Positions 51,097 to 58,613 of a stretch of 64,000 nucleotides of DNA are shown piece after piece; the stretch's first letter is position 1, and the number at the start of each line of letters is the position of its first letter. The notes under the pieces were generated by a model. It did not search any database. It was not told the DNA's origin and saw only the letters and a list, made by a program, of their open reading frames with translations. The DNA lies in NCBI RefSeq assembly GCF_014897585.1, contig NZ_JABUXW010000005.1:62001-126000 (forward strand). Reading direction: 5' to 3'. Origin of the DNA: Brachybacterium tyrofermentans. GTDB taxonomy: Bacteria > Actinomycetota > Actinomycetes > Actinomycetales > Dermabacteraceae. The translations under genes and the position numbers were made by a program.

Positions 51097-52683
51097 TCAG
51101 GTGTTCGAGGTGAAACGGTCGTAGGCAGTCTGGTAGACCTCGACGACCTCGGGAAGGCCGATGCTCTCCAGCTGGGCGACGTAGCCTTCCCACTGGTCCT
51201 CGATGCCTCCCTTCACGATCCAGGTGGCGATCTTCTCGGTGACCAGGGTGTTGATGTCCGTCTCGATGGTGCTGATCCGGTTCAACTCGTCCACCGAGAG
51301 CATGACCGGTGGGTACTTCTCGTTGGCGCGATGGGGCTCATAGTGCTCGGCGATCTGGGCCTGGCGCTCGGCGGCCCGGGGCTCCGCGAGCACGACCGTC
51401 TCGAAGTCCTTCGCGGTGATGATCTTCGGGCCGCCGGGGGCGACCTTCACCCGACGCTCCTGCTCGGTCTCGCCCTCGCCCACGGGGATCTGCTCGAGCA
51501 GTCCGTCGTCGTTGATCTCCTGCGAGATGCCGATCGGGCCCCAGTTGGCCTGGGCGCTCATGACCGGGTCGAAGAGCATGTCCGCCCAGCGCAGGGTGGC
51601 GGCGGCGTACTCGTTGGTGCGGCTGATCGCGAAGGCGCCGCGGTTGATCTCCTGGTTGTTGGCGACGCTGGCCCGCTGGACGCCGTCGGGGCCGGGGAAG
51701 ATCGGCACGATCGCGTACTGGTCCGCGCGCTCGGGGCCGACCACCTCCGGGATCTCCCAGAAGTAGAACGATCCCAGGGTCTGCGGATCCGCCTTGCCCT
51801 TGGAGACGAACTTGACGTAGTCCTGGGAGAACGACTCCTGGTCGATGAGTCCTTCCTCGTACCAGGTGTGGAGCTCGGCGATCGCGTCGCGGAAGCCCTC
51901 GGTGTTCGCGGTGTAGATGACCTTGCCGTCCTGGACGATGCGGTGATCGGGGTTGTCGGGCTGCCCGCCGATCGCCGCGATCAGGTCCGCGATGTCGCTG
52001 ACCTCGAGGAAGGACAGGGGAAGGACGCCACCGGGCACATTCTCCTTGAAGGCCAGCAGAACCTGGTGGTACTCCTCTACCGTCGTGGGCATCTCCAGGT
52101 CGAACTCCTCGAGCCAGTCCGTGTTGAGGAACAGCATGCGAGGGAACTCGACCAGGCCCATCTCCTCGACGGAGGGCAGGGTGTAGATGTGCCCGTCGGA
52201 TGCCGTGATGGCGGCCTTGATGTCCGGTCGCTCCGCGAGGATCCCCGCCAGGGTGGGGGCGTTCTCCTCGATCAGGTCCTCCAGGGCGATCAGGGTGCCG
52301 TTGGCCCCGTACTTGGCGACCTCGGCATCGGAGAGCCCGGTGTTGAACAGGGCGTCGGGAAGCTCGCCGCTGGCCAGCAACAGGTTCTTCTTCTCCCCCC
52401 AGACCTCGTCGGGCTCGTTGTTCCAGGTGATCTCGATGCCGGAATCGTCTTTCCAGGTCTTGACCAGCTCCATCGTCTCGAAGTCCGGGGCGAGCGCGGA
52501 CTTCGCGCCGCCGAAGGCGAGGGTCAGCTCCTCGGTCACGATCGGCACGCCGGAGTCAGTCATGCCGACGTCGGAGGAGAGATCCTCGGTGGTGCGCTCC
52601 GAGGGTCGGGAGCAGCCCGAGACCCCGAGCATCGTGACGCCGAGAGCGGTGGCGGACAGGGTGAAATGACGGCGAGAAAGCAT
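51097..52683 (-). CDS. Lpl-type solute-binding lipoprotein of the fructan operon
   Basis: Solute-binding protein of 528 aa. Lipoprotein signal (LSRRHFTLSATALGV ... GVSGCSRP). Mature motifs: LLLASGELPDALFN, YTLPSVEEMGLVEFPRMLFLN and GSFYFWEIPEV. Third transporter component of the operon, between permeases and GH32. No ATPase is encoded, as in other Lpl systems. Confidence 0.87.
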   Translation of the reverse strand: MLSRRHFTLSATALGVTMLGVSGCSRPSERTTEDLSSDVGMTDSGVPIVTEELTLAFGGAKSALAPDFETMELVKTWKDDSGIEITWNNEPDEVWGEKKNLLLASGELPDALFNTGLSDAEVAKYGANGTLIALEDLIEENAPTLAGILAERPDIKAAITASDGHIYTLPSVEEMGLVEFPRMLFLNTDWLEEFDLEMPTTVEEYHQVLLAFKENVPGGVLPLSFLEVSDIADLIAAIGGQPDNPDHRIVQDGKVIYTANTEGFRDAIAELHTWYEEGLIDQESFSQDYVKFVSKGKADPQTLGSFYFWEIPEVVGPERADQYAIVPIFPGPDGVQRASVANNQEINRGAFAISRTNEYAAATLRWADMLFDPVMSAQANWGPIGISQEINDDGLLEQIPVGEGETEQERRVKVAPGGPKIITAKDFETVVLAEPRAAERQAQIAEHYEPHRANEKYPPVMLSVDELNRISTIETDINTLVTEKIATWIVKGGIEDQWEGYVAQLESIGLPEVVEVYQTAYDRFTSNT

Positions 52684-52743
52684 GGCGGTACTCCTTCGTA
52701 ACGGTGATGCAGTGAGGGGGTGATGCAGGGAGGGGATGCGGGG

Positions 52744-53685
52744 TCAGCTCTTCAGAGCGCCGAGCGTGGCGCCCTTGATGAAGTGGCGCTGCAGGAAGGG
52801 GAAGGCGATCAGGAGCGGGATCGTGGAGACGACGATCATCGAGTACTTGAGCAGCTCGCCCATCTTCTGGGCGGCGGCCGTGCTGTCCATGGAGGCCATG
52901 TCCATCCCGGAGGCCGAGGCCTGGGACTGGATGAGCACATTTCGCAGGATGAGCTGCAGCGGATACTTCGATTCGTCGTTGAGGTAGATCATCGCGTCGA
53001 AGAACGCATTCCAGTTCGCGACGAGATGGATCATCACCATCAGCACGATGAGCGGCTTGGACAGCGGGATCGCGATGCCGAAGAAGAAACGGAAGTCGGA
53101 GGCACCGTCGAGCTGGGCGGCCTCTCGCAGCTCTGGGGAGAGGTTCTGCTGGAGGAACGTGCGGGCGATGATCAGGTTCCAGACCCCGACTGCGCCGGGC
53201 AGTACGACCGCCCACATGGTGTTGAGCATGCCGAGCTCCTTCACCACGAGGTAGCGGGCGATCATGCCGCCGTCGAAGAACATCGTGATGACGAACAGGA
53301 TCATGAAGAGGTTGCGTCCGGGCATGTCCTTCCTGCTCAGGGCGTAGGCGCCGGTGAGGATCATGGTCACGCTGAGCGCGGTGCCCACCACCGTGTACAG
53401 CACGGAGTTCGCGAACCCGCGCACGATGGTCGAGGTCCCGAAGATGGTCAGGTAGCCGTCGAACGTGATCCCCCGGGGGAAGAGGACGACCTTGCCCTGC
53501 TGGACGAGGCTCGGGTCGGAGATCGACGCGATCACGATGAAGTAGAGCGGATAGACGATCAGCACGATCGCCACGGCGATCAGGCCGTAGGTGACCACGC
53601 CGAACAGAGGATCTGCCATGCGGCGGTGGAAGGGCTCCCTGCGCGGGGAGTTCTTCGCGGGGGACAGGGTGCTCGACATGTTCAT
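52744..53685 (-). CDS. Lpl-type ABC permease (LplC-like) of the fructan operon
   Basis: Permease of 313 aa with six helices, YPLYFIVIASISDPSLVQQG after the first, coupling loop REAAQLDGASDFRFFF and end QRHFIKGATLGALKS. ATG at 53685 overlaps the upstream permease stop by one base. A second in-frame ATG two codons on (53679) is possible. Confidence 0.87.
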   Translation of the reverse strand: MNMSSTLSPAKNSPRREPFHRRMADPLFGVVTYGLIAVAIVLIVYPLYFIVIASISDPSLVQQGKVVLFPRGITFDGYLTIFGTSTIVRGFANSVLYTVVGTALSVTMILTGAYALSRKDMPGRNLFMILFVITMFFDGGMIARYLVVKELGMLNTMWAVVLPGAVGVWNLIIARTFLQQNLSPELREAAQLDGASDFRFFFGIAIPLSKPLIVLMVMIHLVANWNAFFDAMIYLNDESKYPLQLILRNVLIQSQASASGMDMASMDSTAAAQKMGELLKYSMIVVSTIPLLIAFPFLQRHFIKGATLGALKS

Positions 53686-54698
53686 CACCACAGGCTCGAT
53701 TGGTTGGCCTTCTTCGCGACCCAGTTGAAGGTCAGGAGAAGCAGGAGGTTGAGGACGGAGTTGAAGAGCCCGATGGCTGCTGAGTAGCTGAACTGGGCGT
53801 TCTGCAGGCCGGTCTTGTACACGTAGGTGTTGATGACCTCGGAGGTGGGGAGATTGAGGTCCGTCTGCATCAGATAGACCTTCTCGAACCCGAGGTTGAA
53901 GATGTTCCCCACGGCGAAGATGAACAGGATCGTGATGACGGGAAGGATCCCGGGGATGTCGATGTGCCGGATCCGCTGGAAACGATTCGCGCCGTCCATC
54001 CGGGCCGCCTCGTGCAGCGACGGATCGATGGCCGTCAGCGCCGCGAGGTAGATGATCATCGAGAAGCCGGCGTTCTGCCAGATGTCCGAGCCGATGTAGA
54101 GGGGCCGGAACCACTCAGGCGTCCCCATGAAGAAGATCGGTTCGCCGCCCAGCAGGGAGATCGCGTGGTTCACCATGCCGGAGCTGGGGGAGAACAGCAG
54201 GTGGATCATGCCCACGATGACCACGACGGAGATGAAGGACGGCGCGTAGAGGATCGTCTGCGTCATCCGCTTGAACCGCTCGCTGGGCAGCTGGTTCACG
54301 ATGAGGGCGAGGATGATCGGGACCGGGAACGCCACCAGCAGGCCGACGGTGTTGATCGTCAGCGTGTTGGCGACCAGCCGTTCGAACTGGAACGAGGTCA
54401 CGAAGGCGACGAAGTGGTCCAACCCCACCCAAGGGCTCCAGAAGAACCCGTCGACCGGGTTGTAGTCGCGGAACGCGATCTGGGCCCCGTACATCGGCCA
54501 GTACTTGAAGACGACGAGGTAGATGAGCGCCGGGGCGAGTAATACGTATAACTGCCAGGCCTGAAAAATGCGGGTCGGGAGGTGCTTTCTGGCGCGCGGG
54601 GGCGGAGGCCCGGGCGATGCTCCCTGAGGTGGAGCGCCGGGGTCGGAATCGGTCGGCGACGTGGTTCCGACATCGGTGGCGGTGAGCGAGTGCGACAT
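53685..54698 (-). CDS. Lpl-type ABC permease (LplB-like) of the fructan operon
   Basis: Permease of 337 aa with a 40-residue Pro-rich tail, first helix LYVLLAPALIYLVVFKYW, loop GAQIAFRDYNPVDGFFWSPW and coupling loop HEAARMDGANRFQRI. Two adjacent ATG codons exist (54701, 54698); the second has better spacing to AAAGGA and overlaps the LacI stop by one base. Confidence 0.87.
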   Translation of the reverse strand: MSHSLTATDVGTTSPTDSDPGAPPQGASPGPPPPRARKHLPTRIFQAWQLYVLLAPALIYLVVFKYWPMYGAQIAFRDYNPVDGFFWSPWVGLDHFVAFVTSFQFERLVANTLTINTVGLLVAFPVPIILALIVNQLPSERFKRMTQTILYAPSFISVVVIVGMIHLLFSPSSGMVNHAISLLGGEPIFFMGTPEWFRPLYIGSDIWQNAGFSMIIYLAALTAIDPSLHEAARMDGANRFQRIRHIDIPGILPVITILFIFAVGNIFNLGFEKVYLMQTDLNLPTSEVINTYVYKTGLQNAQFSYSAAIGLFNSVLNLLLLLTFNWVAKKANQSSLW

Positions 54699-55711
54699 CA
54701 TCGTCCTTTCGGCGGGGCAACGGACTTGCGGTGGATGACCGGGCAGTGGACCAGGTGGACGTCCGCCGGCGCAGAGGGGTCGAGCGCCAGGGCGGCGGCC
54801 TTGTCGCCCATCTCGGCGAAGGGGAGGCGGACGGTGGTCAGCGCCGGATGGAAGAAGTCGCGCAGCAGATCCTGGTCGTCGAAGCCGACGACGGAGACGT
54901 CGCCGGGGACGTGGAGGCTCAGCTCGGCCAGTGCCTGATAGGCGCCGAGGGCGCTGCGGTCGTTGCCGCAGAAGATTGCGGTGGGCGGCGCCGGCAGGGC
55001 CATCAGGTGGCGGACGGCCTCGAAGTCGGAGCGCTGGATGCCCTCACCCTGGTAGACCAGTTCCGGGTCCACCTCGATGCCCACCTCGAGCAGTGCCCGC
55101 TCGTATCCCTCACGTCGACCTCGGGCTGCAGGCAGCGTGTCGTGGATGTTGACCATGGCGATGCGGGTGTGGCCGGCGTCGAGAAGGCTGCGGGTGGCCT
55201 CGTAGCCTCCCGTGACCTCGTCGGGGATGACGCTGGGAGCTCGACCGTCGAGATCGCGAGCGTTCAGGCAGACGACGTGGGTGTCGAGGGCGGCGGCCGG
55301 GACCGTCACTTCACGGTGGTACATCGCGGTGTAGATGATTCCGCGGACCCGATGGGACAGCATCGTCTCGATCGCCGCGCGCTCGAGATCGTCGTCACCG
55401 CCGGTATCGACGGTCATCAGCGTGTGCTGATCCTGCCAGGCGCGGTCCTGCGCGCCCTTGATCATCATGCCGGAGAACGGTGACGTGGCGACCTCGTCGC
55501 CAACCAGCCCGATGATCTCCGTGACGCCCGTTTTCAGGCTCTTGGCCTGCAGGTTCGTGCGGTATCCGAGTTTCGCGGCGGCATCTCGGACGCGCTGGGC
55601 CGTGGTCTCGGAGGCCCGACCGGCGGACGATCCGCTGAGCACGAGGGACACGACGGCCTGCGATACGCCGGCGGCGGCGGCGACGTCATGCATGGTGGGG
55701 CGCTGTGCCAT
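54698..55711 (-). CDS. LacI-family regulator, first gene of the fructan operon
   Basis: Repressor of 337 aa: helix-turn-helix at 6-26 (TMHDVAAAAGVSQAVVSLVL), hinge LGYRTNLQAKSLKTG, then the periplasmic-binding-type sugar domain (AIFCGNDRSALGAYQAL, VSVVGFDDQ). It begins the operon and is translationally coupled to the first permease, so it should control itself together with uptake and hydrolysis of the sugar that releases it. Confidence 0.9.
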   Translation of the reverse strand: MAQRPTMHDVAAAAGVSQAVVSLVLSGSSAGRASETTAQRVRDAAAKLGYRTNLQAKSLKTGVTEIIGLVGDEVATSPFSGMMIKGAQDRAWQDQHTLMTVDTGGDDDLERAAIETMLSHRVRGIIYTAMYHREVTVPAAALDTHVVCLNARDLDGRAPSVIPDEVTGGYEATRSLLDAGHTRIAMVNIHDTLPAARGRREGYERALLEVGIEVDPELVYQGEGIQRSDFEAVRHLMALPAPPTAIFCGNDRSALGAYQALAELSLHVPGDVSVVGFDDQDLLRDFFHPALTTVRLPFAEMGDKAAALALDPSAPADVHLVHCPVIHRKSVAPPKGR

Positions 55712-55750
55712 GGCCCCTCCTCGGGGTCGGATGCGGATGTGAACTCGGTG

Positions 55751-55785
55751 CGGTTCGTCGTGCGTCGGTTCGTCGTGCGTCGGTT
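55751..55785. repeat. 15-bp direct repeat in the leader of the fructan operon
   Basis: CGGTTCGTCGTGCGT occurs at 55751 and 55766, followed by a 5-bp partial copy, 40-70 bp upstream of the LacI start. Further upstream, the imperfect dyad CCAGTGTGATCCGCTGG (55830-55846) and an A+T-richer patch TTATTCGTATGA (55850-55861) may be operator and -10 region; no promoter is certain. Confidence 0.6.
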
Positions 55786-55929
55786 GCGTCGGCCGTGTCG
55801 GCCAGTTCGGCTGCGTCCGCGCAGCGGCGCCAGTGTGATCCGCTGGACGTTATTCGTATGACGAGGATCCTGCACTGCGAACTTCGCGCGTGTCAAGAGC
55901 GACGGCGAGTGGGGCCTCTCTGCCCGCTG

Positions 55930-56502
55930 TCAGCCCGCGTCGTCGTCGCCCTCGCGGTGCTCGCGTCGGGCGGCGCGGTCCACCATCATCAGCACGTCGA
56001 CGGGCCCGCCCTCGGCGCCGAAGGCGTGGGGGAGCATCGTGTCGAACTCGGCGCTCTGGTTCGCCTCGATCCGATAGCGCCGATCGCCCAGCAGTAGGGT
56101 GAGCGTTCCGGAGAGCACCACGAGCCACTCCTGGCCAGGGTGGGCTCGCGCCCGATCCGTGGCGGGCGGCGGCCCGGTCACGCGGCGGCGCAGGATGGTG
56201 GTGCCGGGGGAGCGACGCACCGACCAGTGCAGGGAGTCCAGGCCGCGGTCCATCATCGCGTTCGAGACGACCTCGTCCTCCTGGACCTCGACCAGCTCGT
56301 CCAAGCTCGTGTCGAGGCCGCGTGCGAGGAGCACCAGCTGATCCAGGGCGAGGCGTCGCTGCCCGTTCTCGATCCGCGAGAGCGTCGAGGGGCTGAGGTG
56401 TGCGCGCTCCGCGAGGTCCCCGAGCGACAGGCCCTGGGCGAGACGCAGAGCACGAAGGCGTTGGCGCACGAGGCTGTCGACATCTCTGATTCCTTGCGTC
56501 AT
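55930..56502 (-). CDS. XRE-family regulator with C-terminal cupin domain
   Basis: Transcription regulator of 190 aa. Helix-turn-helix RQRLRALRLAQGLSLGDLAE and LSPSTLSRIENGQRRL occupy residues 10-65; a small-molecule-sensing cupin (GQEWLVVLSGTLTLLLGDRR, PHAFGAEGGPVDVLMM) fills the rest. Start at 56502 is chosen because the nine residues before it are not family-like. Divergent from the thioredoxin-reductase-like gene, which is probably its target. Confidence 0.87.
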   Translation of the reverse strand: MTQGIRDVDSLVRQRLRALRLAQGLSLGDLAERAHLSPSTLSRIENGQRRLALDQLVLLARGLDTSLDELVEVQEDEVVSNAMMDRGLDSLHWSVRRSPGTTILRRRVTGPPPATDRARAHPGQEWLVVLSGTLTLLLGDRRYRIEANQSAEFDTMLPHAFGAEGGPVDVLMMVDRAARREHREGDDDAG

Positions 56503-56508
56503 GCGCAA
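56494..56508. promoter_or_regulatory. Palindrome at the start of the XRE/cupin gene
   Basis: TTGCGTCATGCGCAA has perfect 5-base arms (TTGCG/CGCAA) and covers the start codon of the XRE/cupin gene, with a further GCGGCAA half-site at 56523. The gap to the divergent gene is only 47 bp, so one operator could shut both promoters. Confidence 0.45.
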
Positions 56509-56549
56509 AAGTCTATGCATGTGCGGCAACGCTGTCTAGCGTCGGGAGC

Positions 56550-57590
56550 ATGACGTCACCACATACGCCCGCTCCCGTTTCCCTGTCCGACTCGTCCGTG
56601 CCCGACGCCCTCGACGCCCTCGGCGACCTCGTGGATGTCGTCGTGATCGGCGGTGGCGCCGCCGGTCTCAACAGCGCGCTCATGCTGGTCCGCTCCCTCC
56701 GCTCGGTGGTCGTGATCGACAGCGGAGATCCTCGCAACGCCCCGGCCGAGGGCATCCACGGCCTGCTCGGCAACGAGGGCACGCCGCCGGCGGAGTACCT
56801 CGAGCGCGGGCGCGAGGAGGTGCGCCGGTACGGCGGCATCATCGTGCCAGGCGAGGTCACCTCCGCGCAGGCCGCGGAGCCGTCGGCCGACGGGGACCTG
56901 CGCTTCACTGTCGATCTCGCGGACGGTCGCCGGCTCACGGCCCGCCGGCTCCTGGTCGCGACCGGGCTGCGCGACGAGCTGCCCGAGATCCCGGGCCTCG
57001 CCCGGCATTGGGGGCACGGGCTCGTCCACTGCCCCTTCTGCCACGGCTATGAGGTGCGCGGTGAAGCCATCGGCATCATCGCGACCCGCCCGGCATCCCT
57101 CCACCAGGCGCTCATGTTCCGTCAGCTGAGCGAGGACATCACCGTCTTCGTCCACGGGTTCGAGCTCGACGAGGACTCCCGGGAGCGCTGCGCCGCCCGG
57201 GGCATCCCCGTCATCGAGACCGGGATCGAGGAGATCGTCGCCTCCGACGACGGCTCCGTCGCGGGGGTGCGGCTGGTCGGCGGAGAGGTCGTGCCGCGCA
57301 CCGTGCTCGTCGCAGCGACCGTGATGCACCCGCGGCTGGAGGGCCTGGACGCGCTGGGTCTTGCCATTGAGGAGGTGCCCGGCGGGATGGGCGAGAAGAT
57401 CTCCAGCGGCTTCGCCGGAGCCACCGAGGTGCCCGGGGTCTGGGTGGCCGGCAACGTCACCGATCCCAGCGCCCAGGTGGGGCCGTCGGCCGCGGCCGGG
57501 TCGCTCGCCGGGGGACACATCAACGGCATGCTGGTCATGGCCGATGCCGAGGCGGCGGTGGCGGCGCACCGGGAACGCTCCGCCGCCTGA
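56550..57590 (+). CDS. Thioredoxin-reductase-like FAD/NAD(P) oxidoreductase
   Basis: Flavoenzyme of 346 aa of the TrxB fold: FAD motif VVVIGGGAAGLNSALML, redox pair in HCPFCHGYEV, second FAD motif VWVAGNVTDPSAQVGPSAAAGS. The NADPH loop lacks the usual GGGDSA run: it reads GIIATRPASLHQALMF, so reaction and partner may differ from true thioredoxin reductase. No thioredoxin gene is adjacent. The last codons merge into an 8-bp repeat. Confidence 0.85.
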   Translation: MTSPHTPAPVSLSDSSVPDALDALGDLVDVVVIGGGAAGLNSALMLVRSLRSVVVIDSGDPRNAPAEGIHGLLGNEGTPPAEYLERGREEVRRYGGIIVPGEVTSAQAAEPSADGDLRFTVDLADGRRLTARRLLVATGLRDELPEIPGLARHWGHGLVHCPFCHGYEVRGEAIGIIATRPASLHQALMFRQLSEDITVFVHGFELDEDSRERCAARGIPVIETGIEEIVASDDGSVAGVRLVGGEVVPRTVLVAATVMHPRLEGLDALGLAIEEVPGGMGEKISSGFAGATEVPGVWVAGNVTDPSAQVGPSAAAGSLAGGHINGMLVMADAEAAVAAHRERSAA

Positions 57591-57630
57591 CCGCCTGACC
57601 GCCTGACCGCCTGACCGCCTGACCGCCTGA
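57583..57630. repeat. 8-bp tandem repeat containing the stop codon
   Basis: Six exact copies of CCGCCTGA. The first copy supplies the last codons and TGA stop of the thioredoxin-reductase-like gene. Because the unit is 8 bp, the TGA recurs in all three frames within 24 bp, closing every frame. Confidence 0.92.
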
Positions 57631-57685
57631 GTCACTTGTCCGCCTCACCCCTGGCATCGCTGTCGGGACAACGGGGAACGACGAT

Positions 57686-57741
57686 CGAGCCGTGCACCAC
57701 CTGCCTTCAGACCATGGTCTGAGCAGGGAGTGCACGGCTCG
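57686..57741 (-). terminator. Compound hairpin downstream of rpmE2 copy 3
   Basis: Coaxial inverted repeats: CGAGCCGTGCAC (57686-57697) with 57730-57741, CCTGC with GCAGG, and the central palindrome TCAGACCATGGTCTGA (57707-57722). The outer CGAGCCGT arm matches the hairpin after rpmJ. It begins 57 bp past the stop codon of the rpmE2-like gene. Confidence 0.75.
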
Positions 57742-57797
57742 AGGTGATCGGCCGCTGCCGATGCGTGGCAGATGCCGGGTCTGCGCCGGCTGCGGGG

Positions 57798-58112
57798 TCA
57801 GCTGCGGGCGGCGGCGCTCTTCGAGCGGCGACGGCGGGCGCGACCGGAGCGGCCGGCAGAACCGGCCGTGCCGGTGCGGCGATGGCCGGCCAGATGGGCC
57901 GCGGAGGACAGATCCACCTCGATGACGGGGTAGACGTTGCCGTCCTCCCAGGTCGTCGAGAGGTCCGTCGGGCGATCCGACCTGGTCAGGTAGCGCACGC
58001 CGGCGCTCTGGTCGCGGAACACGACCGTGCGGGTGCCGGAGCGCTGAGAGGCGCTCGGGGCCGTCGGTGCTGCCGGGGTGGTCGGGCTGTAGGTGGTGCT
58101 GAGGGTTGTCAT
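57798..58112 (-). CDS. Divergent L31 type-B-like protein, copy 3
   Basis: Protein of 104 aa that keeps the L31-B core (TVVFRDQSAGVRYLTRSDRP, TTWEDGNVYPVIEVDLSSAAH) but has lost the N-terminal IHPEY and carries instead a 27-residue Thr/Ser/Pro/Ala tail. The C-terminal part is a basic stretch (RSGRARRRRSKSAA) in place of EKFRRRYGK. The Shine-Dalgarno region GGAGAACACC is the same as in copy 2. An rpsN relic lies upstream on the same strand. Either a drifting paralogue or a gene on its way to a pseudogene; expression cannot be judged from sequence. Confidence 0.8.
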   Translation of the reverse strand: MTTLSTTYSPTTPAAPTAPSASQRSGTRTVVFRDQSAGVRYLTRSDRPTDLSTTWEDGNVYPVIEVDLSSAAHLAGHRRTGTAGSAGRSGRARRRRSKSAAARS

Positions 58113-58193
58113 GGTGTTCTCCTTCGGCGCCAGCAGATAGCTGACGCATGCGACGTCGACCGGAGCCGACGCGATGATGTGGGTGCTGGACTC

Positions 58194-58372
58194 TCACCAG
58201 CGAGGTGTCATGTCACCGGGATGCCTGCCCTGGTGGGCGGCGGCCCGGAAGCGCACGTGCTGCAGGCCTGAACTCTGCGGTTCTCCGCAAGGTCGGGCCG
58301 ATGGCTGCACGGTCGCGCGGTGTGGAAAGGTCGCGCGCATCGCTTCGGTGGCAGCAGCTGTTGAGCCGGGAG
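58194..58372 (-). pseudogene. rpsN: Decayed rpsN (S14) relic
   Basis: The minus strand reads GLQHVRFRAAAHQGRHPG...RW-stop, matching the end of S14 at 45356 ([14 protein letters not shown]...SSW-stop); the DNA aligns over the last 70 bases without gaps, including the block TGGGC.GCGGCCCGGAAG. Further upstream a second frame reads SDARDLSTPRDRAAIGPTLR, like the S14 segment [16 protein letters not shown], so at least one frameshift separates the parts. No start codon or N-terminal half is recognisable. The surrounding 58113-58613 has no intact gene. Confidence 0.75.
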
Positions 58373-58613
58373 TTACTCGTCCATGAGGCGCTCAGATCGG
58401 TGTTCGGTCACCGGTCTTCGCCGCGGACTCCAGCTGTCCACCACCGCTACAGTCTCCTACAACGGGACGGTCCGCAAGTTTATTCCCGCCGGATGTGAGC
58501 AGAGCTCGCCTCCGTCCTACAGGGACCATGGCGAGCAGCGGTCGTGCAGCCGATGATTCCTGGGCGGTCGAGGAGTCCCGTGCGACCGAGGGACTCCGCA
58601 CGGGCGGGGGAGG

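Noticed and set aside
58388-58440. Possible rpmG (L33) scrap upstream of the rpsN relic, reading QLESAAKTGDRTP on the minus strand
   Set aside because: Resembles [12 protein letters not shown] over about ten residues only; too short to call, although its position would fit the operon order.
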